A DNA stretch of 56,003 bases from Deltaproteobacteria bacterium (GTDB lineage Bacteria > Desulfobacterota > Desulfobulbia > Desulfobulbales > Desulfobulbaceae), in the NCBI GenBank assembly GCA_024280455.1, contig JAJRQC010000105.1:1-56003 (forward strand), in the 5' to 3' direction. The translations under genes and the position numbers were made by a program. Positions within the stretch are counted from its first letter, which is position 1. The number at the start of each line of letters is the position of its first letter. This document shows positions 44,501 to 54,224 of this stretch, in pieces. The notes beneath the pieces are model-generated. The model was not told where the DNA came from and did not search any database. It saw nothing but the letters and a program-made list of their open reading frames with translations.

Positions 44501-45705
44501 TGAAAACAGCCTATCTCGACTGTTTTTCCGGAGTCAGCGGCAACATGCTGCTCGGTGCTCTGCTCCATGCAGGCCTGAAGGAAGATGATCTTCGCAAGTC
44601 GCTTGCCGCCCTGCCGGTGTCCGGCTTTCAGCTTGAAATTAAAAAAGTATCTGCAGACGGACTTGCCGCGCTCCAGGTCCAGGTGCATGTTGAACAGAAG
44701 CAGCCGCATCGGCACCTGCAGGACATCAACGAACTCCTACAGGCATCAACCCTGGCAGATCCCGTCAAACAACGGTCACTGGCGGTCTTTACCCGTCTGG
44801 CCGAGGCCGAGGCCGTTGTCCACGGCGTAACACTAGGCGAGGTCCACTTTCATGAAGTGGGGGCAGTGGACGCCCTGGTTGACGTGGTGGGTGTTGTTGC
44901 CGGTTTTCATCATCTGCAGGTCGCTGCAATTTTCTGTTCGTCCCTGCCCATGGCAACAGGTTGGGTAACATGCGCTCACGGCGAGATTCCACTGCCCGGG
45001 CCAGCGGTCTGCGGACTGCTGAAAGATGTGCCGGTCTACGGCGTAGAGCTGCAGCAGGAACTGGTCACCCCGACCGGCGCGGCCCTTGTCTGTGAGCTGG
45101 CCGATGATTTCGGCCCCATGCCTGCCATGACCATGGGCGCAACCGGATACGGCGCGGGCACCAGCAAACGGACCGACGGACGGCCCAATCTCCTGCGGCT
45201 TTGCTTAGGCTTACGACACGAAGTTGCCGAAGCCGGTGAGGTGGAAGTTCTTGAAACCCACATCGACGACTGGAACCCTGAAATCTGGCCCCATGTCAGC
45301 GAGCGCCTGATGAACGCCGGTGCCCTGGACGTGAGCCTGACCCCCATCCAGATGAAAAAGGGGCGGCCCGGCTTCCGGCTCAAAGTTCTCTGTGAACCGG
45401 CCCTGTCTCTGGAGCTTAAACATGTTATTTTTTCAGAGACAACCGCCATCGGCCTCCGTTTTCACCGGCAGCAGCGGATGACGCTGCCCCGCAGAAAAAC
45501 CCACATTGAGACCCCCTGGGGTCCGGTGGAAGCCAAGGAGACCCAGACCCCGACCGGACCGGTTATCACCCCGGAATATGAGGCCTGCAGGCAGCTGGCA
45601 AAGCAAAAAAAAATTCCCTTACGAACCGTCTACGCCGCATGTGCCCAAGCTGACGGGACAAAGGGCAGTTCTCGAAAATACAACAAACCCCTAACCAACC
45701 CCTAA
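44500..45705 (+). CDS. larC: Nickel-pincer cofactor insertion protein LarC
   Basis: This 401-residue protein begins MKTAYLDCFSGVSGNMLLGA, the LarC signature. It continues with HFHEVGAVDALVDVVG and LVTPTGAALVCELADDF. LarC is a CTP-dependent cyclometallase that inserts nickel into the pyridinium dithiocarboxylate pincer cofactor used by LarA-type racemases and epimerases. In some lactobacilli the gene is split by a programmed frameshift; here it is one continuous frame. The LarA, LarB and LarE genes are not in the window. It overlaps fmt by one base and is followed by pgpA after 12 bases. Confidence 0.93.
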   Translation: MKTAYLDCFSGVSGNMLLGALLHAGLKEDDLRKSLAALPVSGFQLEIKKVSADGLAALQVQVHVEQKQPHRHLQDINELLQASTLADPVKQRSLAVFTRLAEAEAVVHGVTLGEVHFHEVGAVDALVDVVGVVAGFHHLQVAAIFCSSLPMATGWVTCAHGEIPLPGPAVCGLLKDVPVYGVELQQELVTPTGAALVCELADDFGPMPAMTMGATGYGAGTSKRTDGRPNLLRLCLGLRHEVAEAGEVEVLETHIDDWNPEIWPHVSERLMNAGALDVSLTPIQMKKGRPGFRLKVLCEPALSLELKHVIFSETTAIGLRFHRQQRMTLPRRKTHIETPWGPVEAKETQTPTGPVITPEYEACRQLAKQKKIPLRTVYAACAQADGTKGSSRKYNKPLTNP

Positions 45706-45717
45706 CCCCTTATCAAT

Positions 45718-46173
45718 ATGGACAGGTTGTACATGTTTATCGCCACCGGGGCCTACAGCGGCTACCTGCCCAAGGCGCCCGGCACCTGGGGCTCCATGGT
45801 CGGAGTCGCAATCTGGTTCTGGCTGCGCTCTTTACCTCTTGCTCCGTATTTCGGCGTTATCGCCGGAATTTTTGTCATCGGCACCATTGCGGCCGGTGCT
45901 GCGGAAAAAATTGTCGACCACGGAGATCCCGGCCTGGTGGTTATCGATGAAATCGTCGGCCAGCTCATTGCCCTGGCCGCGGTTCCCGCCGAGCCGCTCT
46001 GGGTTATTCTTGGTTTTGTCTTCTTCAGAATCTTTGATATACTGAAACCATTCCCGGTGGGCTGGCTGGACGGGCATATCCATGGCGGCCTGGGCATCAT
46101 GCTTGACGATGTGGTCGCCGGTCTCTATGCCCTGCTGCTGGTGCAGCTCGGCTTACGGTTTTTCGGCCCTTAG
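45718..46173 (+). CDS. pgpA: Phosphatidylglycerophosphatase A
   Basis: The 151-residue membrane protein has the PgpA motifs ATGAYSGYLPKAPGTWGSM, DPGLVVIDEIVGQLIAL and FRIFDILKPFPVGWLD, with an acidic metal-binding site (IDE). It removes the phosphate from phosphatidylglycerol phosphate to give phosphatidylglycerol. The C-terminal helix DDVVAGLYALLLVQLGL is also typical. It lies between larC and an amidohydrolase gene in a packed operon. Confidence 0.95.
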   Translation: MDRLYMFIATGAYSGYLPKAPGTWGSMVGVAIWFWLRSLPLAPYFGVIAGIFVIGTIAAGAAEKIVDHGDPGLVVIDEIVGQLIALAAVPAEPLWVILGFVFFRIFDILKPFPVGWLDGHIHGGLGIMLDDVVAGLYALLLVQLGLRFFGP

Positions 46174-46181
46174 GAGGAAAA

Positions 46182-46973
46182 GTGTCAGGCTACATAGATT
46201 TTCACACTCATGCCTTTCCCGACCAGGTTGCGCCAACCGCAATCCCGGCTCTGGAGAAAAAAGGGAACGTCAAGGCCTACTTAAACGGTACGATCACGGA
46301 TCTGCTGAAATCCATGGATCAGGCCGGGATTGAGCAGTCGGTTGTCTGTTCCATCGCCACCCGGCCTGAACAGTTTCAACCCATTCTCGACTGGTCCCAG
46401 TCCATCCGCTCACCGCGTATCGTACCACTGCCCTCGGTGCACCCGGCGGATCCCGACCGGCTTGATCATCTGCAGCAGATACAAGAGCAGGGGTTTGTCG
46501 GCCTGAAACTCCATCCCTATTATCAGGACTTTTTTCTGGATGATCCTGAACTGCTGGAGTTTTACGAAAAGATACAAGAGCTGGACCTGATGTTGATGAT
46601 GCACACCGGCTATGATATCGGATATCCACGGATCCGGAGGGCGAATCCGCAACGGATTCTGAATTTGCTGCAGATGGTGCCCGGCCTGCGCCTGATAACC
46701 ACCCATCTTGGTGGCTGGGATGAATGGGCGGATGTGCGTGAACTGCTCACCGGCCTCCCCATCTACATGGAAATTTCCTTTGCCCTTGATTTTCTCGATC
46801 AGATCCGCCTGCGCGACCTGATCGAGAGTCATCCACCGGAGTATATTTTATTCGGCACCGACTCACCCTGGGCCGATCAGGCAACCACCCTGAAGATGCT
46901 TAAAAAACTGGGCCTGCCGGATGATTTGTTTGAACGAATTGTTCGGGAGAATGCAAAAGCCCTGCTGGCATAA
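46182..46973 (+). CDS. Amidohydrolase-family metal-dependent hydrolase
   Basis: The 263-residue protein starts at a GTG after an AGGAGGA site. It has the amidohydrolase/TIM-barrel motifs YIDFHTHAFPD (metal-binding HxH), VGLKLHPYYQDF, MMHTGYD, TTHLGGW and LFGTDSPWAD (catalytic Asp). The layout is that of amidohydrolase 2 (PF04909-type) proteins, which include decarboxylases and lactonases. The substrate cannot be told. It is the last gene of the def-fmt-larC-pgpA run. Confidence 0.88.
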   Translation: MSGYIDFHTHAFPDQVAPTAIPALEKKGNVKAYLNGTITDLLKSMDQAGIEQSVVCSIATRPEQFQPILDWSQSIRSPRIVPLPSVHPADPDRLDHLQQIQEQGFVGLKLHPYYQDFFLDDPELLEFYEKIQELDLMLMMHTGYDIGYPRIRRANPQRILNLLQMVPGLRLITTHLGGWDEWADVRELLTGLPIYMEISFALDFLDQIRLRDLIESHPPEYILFGTDSPWADQATTLKMLKKLGLPDDLFERIVRENAKALLA

Positions 46974-47081
46974 GATGTGCTGCCCGAAAATGACGCAGAG
47001 CGCCAAGGGACACACAGCACCGCAGAGAGCGGATGCTGCGAGAAAAAGTCTGTTGGCATAAAAGACTATATCGAAAACGTA

Positions 47082-47110
47082 TTCGTTCCCACGCAGAGCG
47101 TGGGAACGAA
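47082..47110. repeat. Dispersed-type hairpin (13 bp arms)
   Basis: TTCGTTCCCACGC (47082-47094) and GCGTGGGAACGAA (47098-47110) are perfectly complementary around an AGA loop. The motif CGTTCCCACGC...GCGTGGGAACG is a common intergenic repeat in many bacterial genomes. It lies between the convergent amidohydrolase and dapL genes and may serve as a terminator. Only one copy is in the window. Confidence 0.75.
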
Positions 47111-47145
47111 CTCATCCGTGTAAATCAGTGTCTATCCGTGGTTCA

Positions 47146-48369
47146 TTACTTGAGCGCCTGGCGAATCCGCTCCATGGCTCGGACGACATTCTCATAAGAG
47201 TTGAAAGCGGAGAGCCGGATATAGCCCTGACCGCATTTACCGAATCCCGCTCCCGGCGTGCAGACGACCCCGGCTTCATTTAAGAGCAGATCAAAAAACT
47301 CCCAGGAATCACGATTGCCCTGAATCCAGATATAGGGCGAATTATCTCCGCCCACGTAATCAAAACCCAGCTCACCGATCACCCCGGCAATCAGGTCGGC
47401 GTTCTTAAGATAGGAGCTGACCAATTCCCGGGTCTGAGCCTTGCCCTCTGTCGAGTAGACCGCCTCGGCCGCCCGCTGCACCGGATAGGAAACCCCGTTG
47501 AACTTGGTGCAGTGCCTGCGGTTCCACAGGGGGTGAACAGCCTGTTTGTTGGCTTTAGAATCATAGGCCATACATTCTTTGGGGACAACGGTGTAGGCGC
47601 AACGGGTACCGGTGAATCCGGCGTTTTTGGAAAAGCTGCGGAATTCAATTGCAACTTCGCGCGCCCCTTCAATCTCATAGATGGAATGGGGCAGGGCGTC
47701 ATCGCGGATAAAGGCCTCGTAGGCGGCATCAAAGAGAATCAACGCCTTGTTTTCCTTTGCATAGTCGACCCAGGTTTTCAGCTGCTCTATGGTTGCGGTT
47801 GAGCCGGTGGGGTTGTTGGGAAAGCAGAGGTAAATCAGGTCAACCGGTTCGGTCGGCAGGTCCGGGACATAGTTGTTTTCTTTAGTGGAATCGAGATACA
47901 CCAACCCCTGATAACGATCATCTCTGAGATTCCCGGTCCGCCCGGCCATGACATTGGTGTCGAGATACACCGGATAGACCGGGTCCGGGATCGCCACCCG
48001 CGCATCCAGGGAAAAAAGTTCCTGGATATTGCCGGTATCACATTTGGCCCCGTCGGAGACAAAAACCTCATCGGCGTTTATCTCAGCGCCCCGGGCCTGG
48101 AAGTCGTTTACGGCAATGGCTTCCCGCAAAAAAGCATAACCCTGTTCCGGGCCATAGCCATGAAATCCGCTCTCAACCGCCATCTCATCAATCGCCTTGT
48201 GGAAGGCCTGGATGCAGGCAGCGGGCAGGGGTTTGGTCACATCACCAATCCCGAGTTTTATGACATCCTTATCCGGATGCTCCTCCTGAAAGGCCGCCAC
48301 CCGTTTGGCGATATCGGAAAAGAGGTACGAGGCCTGTAATTTAAGAAAATGTTCGTTTATCTTCAGCAT
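47146..48369 (-). CDS. dapL: LL-diaminopimelate aminotransferase
   Basis: This 407-residue PLP enzyme begins [20 protein letters not shown] and has [33 protein letters not shown] and the PLP-lysine motif [16 protein letters not shown]. The length and N-terminal signature are those of DapL, which makes LL-diaminopimelate directly from tetrahydrodipicolinate for lysine and cell-wall synthesis. DapL is common in Desulfobacterota. It is a single gene on its strand. Confidence 0.95.
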   Translation of the reverse strand: MLKINEHFLKLQASYLFSDIAKRVAAFQEEHPDKDVIKLGIGDVTKPLPAACIQAFHKAIDEMAVESGFHGYGPEQGYAFLREAIAVNDFQARGAEINADEVFVSDGAKCDTGNIQELFSLDARVAIPDPVYPVYLDTNVMAGRTGNLRDDRYQGLVYLDSTKENNYVPDLPTEPVDLIYLCFPNNPTGSTATIEQLKTWVDYAKENKALILFDAAYEAFIRDDALPHSIYEIEGAREVAIEFRSFSKNAGFTGTRCAYTVVPKECMAYDSKANKQAVHPLWNRRHCTKFNGVSYPVQRAAEAVYSTEGKAQTRELVSSYLKNADLIAGVIGELGFDYVGGDNSPYIWIQGNRDSWEFFDLLLNEAGVVCTPGAGFGKCGQGYIRLSAFNSYENVVRAMERIRQALK

Positions 48370-48439
48370 TTTTTGTATTCTTTTGTTTGATGTTCAAATT
48401 TTTCTGATGGATACACACAATTCATCATTATCATAAATC

Positions 48440-48539
48440 AGGGATACCATCGCTTATTCAGCCAATTGCAGAGCCCAATAAATTCATGACACATTCGTTG
48501 GGCTCGTAAAACCCCCGAATCTTCAGCGATGGTATCCCT
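48440..48539. repeat. Nested inverted repeat upstream of dapL
   Basis: AGGGATACCATCGCT (48440-48454) is complementary to AGCGATGGTATCCCT (48525-48539). Inside it, GAGCCCAA (48471-48478) is complementary to TTGGGCTC (48498-48505). The structure would form a 100-base two-tier hairpin without a T-run. It lies in the 233-base gap between lptC and dapL and has no coding potential; it could be a small MITE-like element or a leader structure. Confidence 0.7.
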
Positions 48540-48602
48540 TACTCACAGCTGAGGATTGCGGATAATCAAAATCTCGGTAGAGTTACCGGAGAGTCTGGAT
48601 GC

Positions 48603-49163
48603 TCAAAGCTCCACAGTCACCCCTTCACTGAAATCATAGCCATCGGTGGAGAGGTCGTAATCCATCCGTCCGGCCTGCAGAGAAAATCGCGGCCCTTTGA
48701 TATCCACCGGCACCGGGCTGACCACCATTTTACCGGCATCATAATAATGGAGCAGATCGGTGTACAACACTTCGCCGGCCTTTGGTTTACGGACAACGAC
48801 ATTGTCGATCAAAATCAGATGCCGCTGGTCGATATAATAGGTCCCCCGACTGCTGGTTATGGTAATCGGCTCATTTTTCCCCTTGTAGAGGGCATCGACA
48901 CCAATCATACCCAGCTCCCGGTCCGACTTACCGGTAAAGGCCCGCCTGGCCTTGACCACCCACTCTTCAATCCCCTTGCTGGTCAGGGTGATGGTAATGG
49001 AATCCATGACAAAACTCTGCTGCAGGCGACCGGCCCGGGCGGCCAGCCCGGCATCATATCCGCCTCGAGGCTTGAGAAAGGCGGCCACCGATGGTTTCCA
49101 GACCGGGCTGGTGACAAACAATCCCAGCGGGATCATCCAGAGAAAGTTTCGAGTATTTTTCAT
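48603..49163 (-). CDS. lptC: LPS export periplasmic protein LptC
   Basis: The 186-residue protein has one N-terminal membrane anchor (LWMIPLGLFVTSPVW) and a beta-jellyroll periplasmic domain of LptC/YrbK type (ITLTSKGIEEWVVKARRAF, ITSSRGTYYIDQRHLILIDN). It would pass lipopolysaccharide from the LptBFG transporter to LptA. Its position directly after kdsC (start overlaps the stop) fits the usual kdsC-lptC order. Sequence identity in this family is low, so context supports the call. Confidence 0.88.
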   Translation of the reverse strand: MKNTRNFLWMIPLGLFVTSPVWKPSVAAFLKPRGGYDAGLAARAGRLQQSFVMDSITITLTSKGIEEWVVKARRAFTGKSDRELGMIGVDALYKGKNEPITITSSRGTYYIDQRHLILIDNVVVRKPKAGEVLYTDLLHYYDAGKMVVSPVPVDIKGPRFSLQAGRMDYDLSTDGYDFSEGVTVEL

Positions 49164-49687
49164 TATCCCCTGTAGCCGGCCAGCAGGGAAGCGAGTTGTC
49201 CCCTGCCCTCAAGGATGAGTTCACAAAACTCGCGCACGGCACCCTGGCCTCCGCTCTGCTCACAGACATAATGCACCCATCGCTTAACCTCGATCACGCT
49301 GTTGGCCGGGGCTGCCGACAACCCCACCCGGCCGAGCAGGGGCAGATCAAGCCAGTCGTCGCCCATATAGGCGGTCTGCAAGGGCCGGAGACCGGTCTTA
49401 TCCAAAATCTCTTCGTAGACTGCAGTCTTGTCTTTCCGGGCCTGATAGAGATGGGCAAAACCAAGATCAGTTGCCCTTCGCTTGACAGCCTCGGATGTGC
49501 GGGCGGTGATCAGGCCGACATCGACGCCGCTGTCCTGCAGCAACCGGAGCCCAAACCCGTCCTGGGTGTTGAAGCCCTTGGATTCTCCGCCACCTTCGGT
49601 GTAGACAATAGTGCCGTCGGTGAGCACACCATCCACATCCAGCAGGAGGAGTTGTATTTTTTTGCCCTGGGCAGCAATCTGTTCCAC
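49163..49687 (-). CDS. kdsC: 3-deoxy-D-manno-octulosonate 8-phosphate phosphatase KdsC
   Basis: From the GTG at 49687 the protein has 174 residues of HAD superfamily: nucleophile motif LLLLDVDGVLTDG, ITARTSEAVKRRA and YMGDDWLDLPLLG. It removes phosphate from Kdo-8-phosphate. The start region is odd: a neighbouring frame (49806 down to about 49720) reads ELTQALRERAME and would join the kdsC frame as EQARAAQRAVEQIA if one base were added near 49720. The gene may therefore begin upstream at 49806, overlapping the kdsA end, with a frameshift in this sequence. The catalytic domain is intact. Confidence 0.92.
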   Translation of the reverse strand: MEQIAAQGKKIQLLLLDVDGVLTDGTIVYTEGGGESKGFNTQDGFGLRLLQDSGVDVGLITARTSEAVKRRATDLGFAHLYQARKDKTAVYEEILDKTGLRPLQTAYMGDDWLDLPLLGRVGLSAAPANSVIEVKRWVHYVCEQSGGQGAVREFCELILEGRGQLASLLAGYRG

Positions 49688-49798
49688 TGCTCGCTGCGCG
49701 GCACGGGCTTGTTCCGCTCCATGGCACGTTCACGCAGAGCCTGGGTCAACTCACAGTCGGAGGGATACTCACCGGACTTTGAACTCCGGCAACCACCG

Positions 49799-50644
49799 TC
49801 ATCCATTTATTTCCTCTTCGACTGCAGCCCGAATGGCCAGCAACTGCTTGAGCAGCGGCTCGACCTGATCCAGAGGCCAGGAATTGGGGCCGTCACAGAG
49901 CGCCTTGTCCGGCTCCGGATGCACCTCCATGAACAGACCGTCTATCCCGGCCGCCATGGCAGCTCTCGCCAGCGGCGGAATGAACTCCCTCTGACCGCCG
50001 GAGCTGCCGCCTGCCCCGCCGGGGAGCTGGACCGAATGGGTGGCATCAAAAACAACCGGGCAGCCCATCCCCCGCATAACCGGCAGAGAACGCATGGCCA
50101 CTACCAGATTGTTGTAGCCGTAACTTGCCCCCCGTTCGGTCAGGAGCAGCTGGTCACAACCGGCATCGCGTATTTTTTCTACCGCATGTATCATATCCCA
50201 GGGCGAGACAAACTGCCCTTTTTTCAGGTTAATGGCCTTGCCCGATTTTGCCGCCGCAACCAGCAAATCCGTCTGCCGACAGAGAAAGGCCGGGATCTGG
50301 ATAAGGTCGAGAATGTCTGCAGCCATTTCCATCTGGGTGCTCTCGTGGATATCCGAAACCACCGGAACTCCGACCTCGTCACGAATACGGCCCAGCTGAC
50401 GCAGGCCGTTTTCAAGACCGGGCCCGCGAAAGGAATTCAGCGAGGTCCGGTTGGCCTTGTCAAAGGAGGCCTTGAAGACATAGGAAATGCCGAGACGGCT
50501 GCATATTTCCTTCATCTCCCGGGCAATATCCCAGGCCAGTTCACCGGATTCCAGCACGCAGGGACCGGCCAGCAACAGCAGCGGCTGACCAGGACCAATC
50601 TGATACGGACGGTCCGGGGTATTGATCGTTACAGGAGGTATCAT
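49799..50644 (-). CDS. kdsA: 3-deoxy-8-phosphooctulonate synthase
   Basis: The 281-residue protein has the KdsA motifs [66 protein letters not shown] and [13 protein letters not shown]. It condenses arabinose-5-phosphate with phosphoenolpyruvate to Kdo-8-phosphate. It lies between pyrG (gap four bases) and kdsC, in an LPS-core gene set. Confidence 0.97.
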   Translation of the reverse strand: MIPPVTINTPDRPYQIGPGQPLLLLAGPCVLESGELAWDIAREMKEICSRLGISYVFKASFDKANRTSLNSFRGPGLENGLRQLGRIRDEVGVPVVSDIHESTQMEMAADILDLIQIPAFLCRQTDLLVAAAKSGKAINLKKGQFVSPWDMIHAVEKIRDAGCDQLLLTERGASYGYNNLVVAMRSLPVMRGMGCPVVFDATHSVQLPGGAGGSSGGQREFIPPLARAAMAAGIDGLFMEVHPEPDKALCDGPNSWPLDQVEPLLKQLLAIRAAVEEEING

Positions 50645-50648
50645 ATAT

Positions 50649-52301
50649 TTATTTTCGGCTGTTTTTCAGCGCGGCTTGGATAAAGTCCCTGAACAGTGGA
50701 TGCGGCTTCATGGGTTTCGACTGGAATTCCGGATGGAACTGACAGCCAAGAAACCAGGGATGATCTTTGATCTCGATAATTTCCACCAGGGTTTCATCCG
50801 GGGAGGTTCCACTGACTACCAGGCCTGCCTCTTCCAGCTGCTTGCGAAAAATATTGTTGAATTCATAACGGTGACGATGACGTTCGCTGATCTCTTCCTG
50901 ATCATAAGCAACTGCGGCCAGGGTATCTTTTATTAACCTGCATGGATAGGCGCCAAGGCGCAGGGTTCCGCCCATGTCGGATTCTTCGTCCCGCACTTCG
51001 GTCTTGCCGGTTCGAAAATCAAACCACTCCTTCATCAGGTAAATGACGGGTTCCGGTGTTTCCGGGTCCAGCTCCGTGGAATGGGCCTTGTCCATTCCGG
51101 CAATATTACGTGCAAATTCAACAACGGCCAACTGCATGCCCAGACAGATGCCGAAGAAAGGCACCTTATTTTCCCGGGCATAGGTAATGGCCTTGACCTT
51201 GCCTTCCATACCACGGCTGCCGAAGCCACCCGGAACCAGAATTCCATCACATTCTTTGAGCAAATCGGCCGCTTCACCGGTCTCAAGATCATCAGCGGCG
51301 ATATATTTCAGTTCAACCTTGGCATCATTGGCAATACCGCCATGGACCAGGGATTCATGCAGGCTCTTGTACGCCTCTTTCAACTCCACATACTTGCCGG
51401 TAATGCCGATGGTGACCGTATGTTTGGGATTCTTGATTTTATGGACCAGCTGTTCCCAGGGTTCCATGTTGGGCGCACCGGTCCAGATCCCGAGCTTTTC
51501 AAGAATGCGATCGTCAAGGCCTTCTTCATGCAATTTGAGCGGTACCTCATAGATGGATTCCACATCAATAGCCGTAATAACCGACTGCGCCTCCACATTA
51601 CAAAACAGGGCGATTTTCTTCTTGATCGACTGATCCAGCGGCACCTCGGTGCGGCACATGAGGATATCGGGCTGGATACCGGAAGCGAGCAATTCCTTGA
51701 CCGAATGCTGGGTCGGCTTGGTCTTGATCTCACCGGCGGTCTTGATATACGGAACCAGGGTCAGATGGATAAACAGGGTGTATTCCCGGCCCAGATCACC
51801 GCGCAGCTGTCGGATGGCCTCGATAAAGGGTAAGCCCTCAATATCACCGACCGTGCCGCCGATTTCTATGATCGCCACATCCACAGAACCGTCAAGCTGA
51901 AGGACGGCCTGTTTTATCTCATCGGTAATGTGCGGGATCATCTGCACGGTTCCGCCGAGATACTCGCCCCGCCGCTCCTTGGTGATGACCGAATAGTAAA
52001 TACGGCCGGAGGTGTAGTTGTTTTTCTGGGCCATGACCGCATTGGTGTAGCGTTCATAATGGCCCATATCCAGATCTGTCTCAGCTCCGTCGTCGGTGAC
52101 GTAGACCTCTCCGTGCTGGAAAGGGTTCATGGTTCCCGGATCCACATTGATGTAGGGATCAAGCTTCTGAAACGTAACCGTCATCCCCCGGCATTCGAGC
52201 AGAGAGCCGATAGAGGCAGCGGCAAGGCCTTTGCCGAGAGAGGAAAGAACCCCACCGGTTATAAAGATAAACTTGGTTTTTCTGGTCGGCTCTGTTTTCA
52301 T
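50649..52301 (-). CDS. pyrG: CTP synthase
   Basis: The 550-residue enzyme has the N-terminal synthetase domain ([40 protein letters not shown]) and a C-terminal class I glutamine amidotransferase domain. The latter has the nucleophile motif [18 protein letters not shown] and the partner histidine in [14 protein letters not shown]. It makes CTP from UTP, ATP and glutamine. CTP is needed to activate Kdo (CMP-Kdo), which explains its position before kdsA. An AGGAAGGGG site precedes the ATG, and a hairpin with a T-run lies 22-50 bases upstream. Confidence 0.97.
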   Translation of the reverse strand: MKTEPTRKTKFIFITGGVLSSLGKGLAAASIGSLLECRGMTVTFQKLDPYINVDPGTMNPFQHGEVYVTDDGAETDLDMGHYERYTNAVMAQKNNYTSGRIYYSVITKERRGEYLGGTVQMIPHITDEIKQAVLQLDGSVDVAIIEIGGTVGDIEGLPFIEAIRQLRGDLGREYTLFIHLTLVPYIKTAGEIKTKPTQHSVKELLASGIQPDILMCRTEVPLDQSIKKKIALFCNVEAQSVITAIDVESIYEVPLKLHEEGLDDRILEKLGIWTGAPNMEPWEQLVHKIKNPKHTVTIGITGKYVELKEAYKSLHESLVHGGIANDAKVELKYIAADDLETGEAADLLKECDGILVPGGFGSRGMEGKVKAITYARENKVPFFGICLGMQLAVVEFARNIAGMDKAHSTELDPETPEPVIYLMKEWFDFRTGKTEVRDEESDMGGTLRLGAYPCRLIKDTLAAVAYDQEEISERHRHRYEFNNIFRKQLEEAGLVVSGTSPDETLVEIIEIKDHPWFLGCQFHPEFQSKPMKPHPLFRDFIQAALKNSRK

Positions 52302-52322
52302 GCCACCCCTTCCTGTAAAAAT

Positions 52323-52352
52323 GAAAAAAGAAAACGGCAGCCTGACGCTGCC
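52323..52352 (-). terminator. Rho-independent terminator between dctM and pyrG
   Basis: On the minus strand, GGCAGC pairs with GCTGCC around a five-base loop and is followed by GTTTTCTTTTTTC. It lies about 95 bases after the dctM stop and ends 22 bases before the pyrG start. It may end the TRAP operon transcript, or act as an attenuator in the pyrG leader. Confidence 0.75.
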
Positions 52353-52446
52353 CTGATTTGACGCTCCGATGGGAATACATCATACCTTATCAGGTACGGT
52401 TTGACAACTGCCGGGACGGATGATTTTACAGCAATTTCAAGACGAG

Positions 52447-53727
52447 TTATCCAGCCACAAGCCCGGCCATCCACATGGTCAACGGCGGGTAAAAGGTGAT
52501 GATCAACAGGTCAACAAGCAGGATGGCCAGAAAGGGAAGGACCCTTCTGCTGACCGCTCCCAGGCTGTCTCCGGAAATGGAGCAGGAGACAATAAGACAG
52601 ATACCCATGGGCGGGGTGAGCATGCCGATGGCCAGATTGGTGACCACAATAACCCCGAGCTGGATCATATCGATATTCAAGGCCGGGACCATGGCGGTGA
52701 TCATCGGCACCAGCAGAATTAATGAGGCCGTAGTCTCGACAAAGGTTCCGGCGACAAGCAGAACCAGATTAATCAGCAGGAGCAGGAGAACCGGGTTATC
52801 GGTAAGCGTCAGCAGGCCGCCTGCCAGCTGGGCCGGGATATTTTCAATGGCGGCAATCCAGCTGAAGATTGAGGCCATGGCAATGATGAACATGACAATA
52901 GCGGATGTCACGGCCCCGTCCCGATACAGGGGGAAGAGATCCGCTGGTTTTATCTTCCGGTAAACAAACATCCCCACCAGCAGGGCATAGATGACGGCCA
53001 CCGCCGCCGACTCGGTGGCGGTGAAGACTCCGCTCAGGATGCCGCCTAGAATAATAATCGGCGCCCCCATGGCCAAAAGTGCACGTTTAAAGGTTCGCCT
53101 GGTCTCTGCCATGGAAAAGGGCGCGGTGGCGGAATACTTATATTTAAGCGAGATCAGGGTGGAGACCACAATCAGCGACAACCCGATGAGAATCCCCGGA
53201 ATAATCCCGGCGGCAAACAACTGACTGATGGAAGCACCGGTGAGAAAACCAAAAATGATCATGGGAATGGAGGGCGGGATGATCACCCCGATGGAGCCGC
53301 CCGAGGCCTGGACCGCCGCCGCAAAATCCGAGTCATAACCGGATTTTTTCATGGCCGGAATCAGAATGGCCCCTACGGCAGCGGCATCGGCGGCAGCAGA
53401 GCCGGAGATACCGGCAAAAAACATGGCCGAGACAATAGTCACCGCTGCCAGTCCGCCCGGAAGCCAGCCCACCAGGGCATTGGCAAAGTCAATAATCCTG
53501 CGGCTGATTCCGCCCGCCTCCATGAGTACCCCGGCAAACATGAACAGTGGCACCGCCAGCAAATGAAAGGAGTCGGTGCCCGAAAACAGGCGCTGGGCCA
53601 CCATCATCAGCGGAAAATCTCCCTGGAGCAGGATTGCAAGGACCGAGCTTGCGCCGATGGCAATACCAATCGGGGTGTTGATTGCAAAAAAGAACAGCAA
53701 TGCAATGAGCAGGATTTCAGCGGTCAC
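52447..53727 (-). CDS. dctM: TRAP transporter large permease DctM
   Basis: Starting at the GTG at 53727 (a four-base overlap with the dctQ stop) the protein has 426 residues. It has about 12 membrane segments and typical DctM sequence, such as FFAGISGSAAADAAAVGAIL, SGGSIGVIIPPSIPMIIFGF and LVAGTFVETTASLILLVPM. It is the sodium-coupled transport channel of a tripartite ATP-independent periplasmic transporter. Confidence 0.95.
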   Translation of the reverse strand: MTAEILLIALLFFFAINTPIGIAIGASSVLAILLQGDFPLMMVAQRLFSGTDSFHLLAVPLFMFAGVLMEAGGISRRIIDFANALVGWLPGGLAAVTIVSAMFFAGISGSAAADAAAVGAILIPAMKKSGYDSDFAAAVQASGGSIGVIIPPSIPMIIFGFLTGASISQLFAAGIIPGILIGLSLIVVSTLISLKYKYSATAPFSMAETRRTFKRALLAMGAPIIILGGILSGVFTATESAAVAVIYALLVGMFVYRKIKPADLFPLYRDGAVTSAIVMFIIAMASIFSWIAAIENIPAQLAGGLLTLTDNPVLLLLLINLVLLVAGTFVETTASLILLVPMITAMVPALNIDMIQLGVIVVTNLAIGMLTPPMGICLIVSCSISGDSLGAVSRRVLPFLAILLVDLLIITFYPPLTMWMAGLVAG

Positions 53728-54206
53728 CGTCGCACCTGCTGCAGAGTTTTCAGGAAAAAGACCAGCCCGTGGACCAGGAGGACGAGCCCGCTTGCCGGAA
53801 TAACGGCCATGATGATCCATTTGGGAATGGCCAGGGCCGGAGAAATCTGCAGGCGGACAAACCAGGCAAACTGGAGCCCGGAGATAACCATGACCAGGGC
53901 AAGGGCCATGGATGTTATATGGACAAGGAGACGGGCAAGACGTTGCTTGTCGGCCGAGATCCTGGAAGTGAAGACATCAACCCCGGGATGGAGGTTTCGG
54001 TAGTAGGCAACGGTGGCCCCGAAAAAACTGAGCCAGACCAGCATGTAACGGGCCAGCTCTTCGGACCAGAACAGGGAGGAGTTCAGGACATATCTGCAAA
54101 ACACCTGGACGGCCACCAGGATGGCCATGGAGAAACCCAGAGCAGAGATGAAATATTCAATGCTCCTGTTTACAAGCGCACAACCCTTTTCAAGAAGCCT
54201 GAGCAT
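53724..54206 (-). CDS. dctQ: TRAP transporter small permease DctQ
   Basis: The 160-residue protein has four membrane segments and the DctQ core sequence SSLFWSEELARYMLVWLSFF. It forms the complex with DctM in the inner membrane. It lies between dctP (gap 18 bases) and dctM (overlap), the standard order. Confidence 0.93.
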   Translation of the reverse strand: MLRLLEKGCALVNRSIEYFISALGFSMAILVAVQVFCRYVLNSSLFWSEELARYMLVWLSFFGATVAYYRNLHPGVDVFTSRISADKQRLARLLVHITSMALALVMVISGLQFAWFVRLQISPALAIPKWIIMAVIPASGLVLLVHGLVFFLKTLQQVRR

Positions 54207-54224
54207 GTATCATGGATACAGTGA

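Noticed and set aside
49196-50683. 495-residue plus-strand frame opposite kdsC and kdsA
   Set aside because: It covers two well-supported minus-strand genes and has no protein-like domain pattern.
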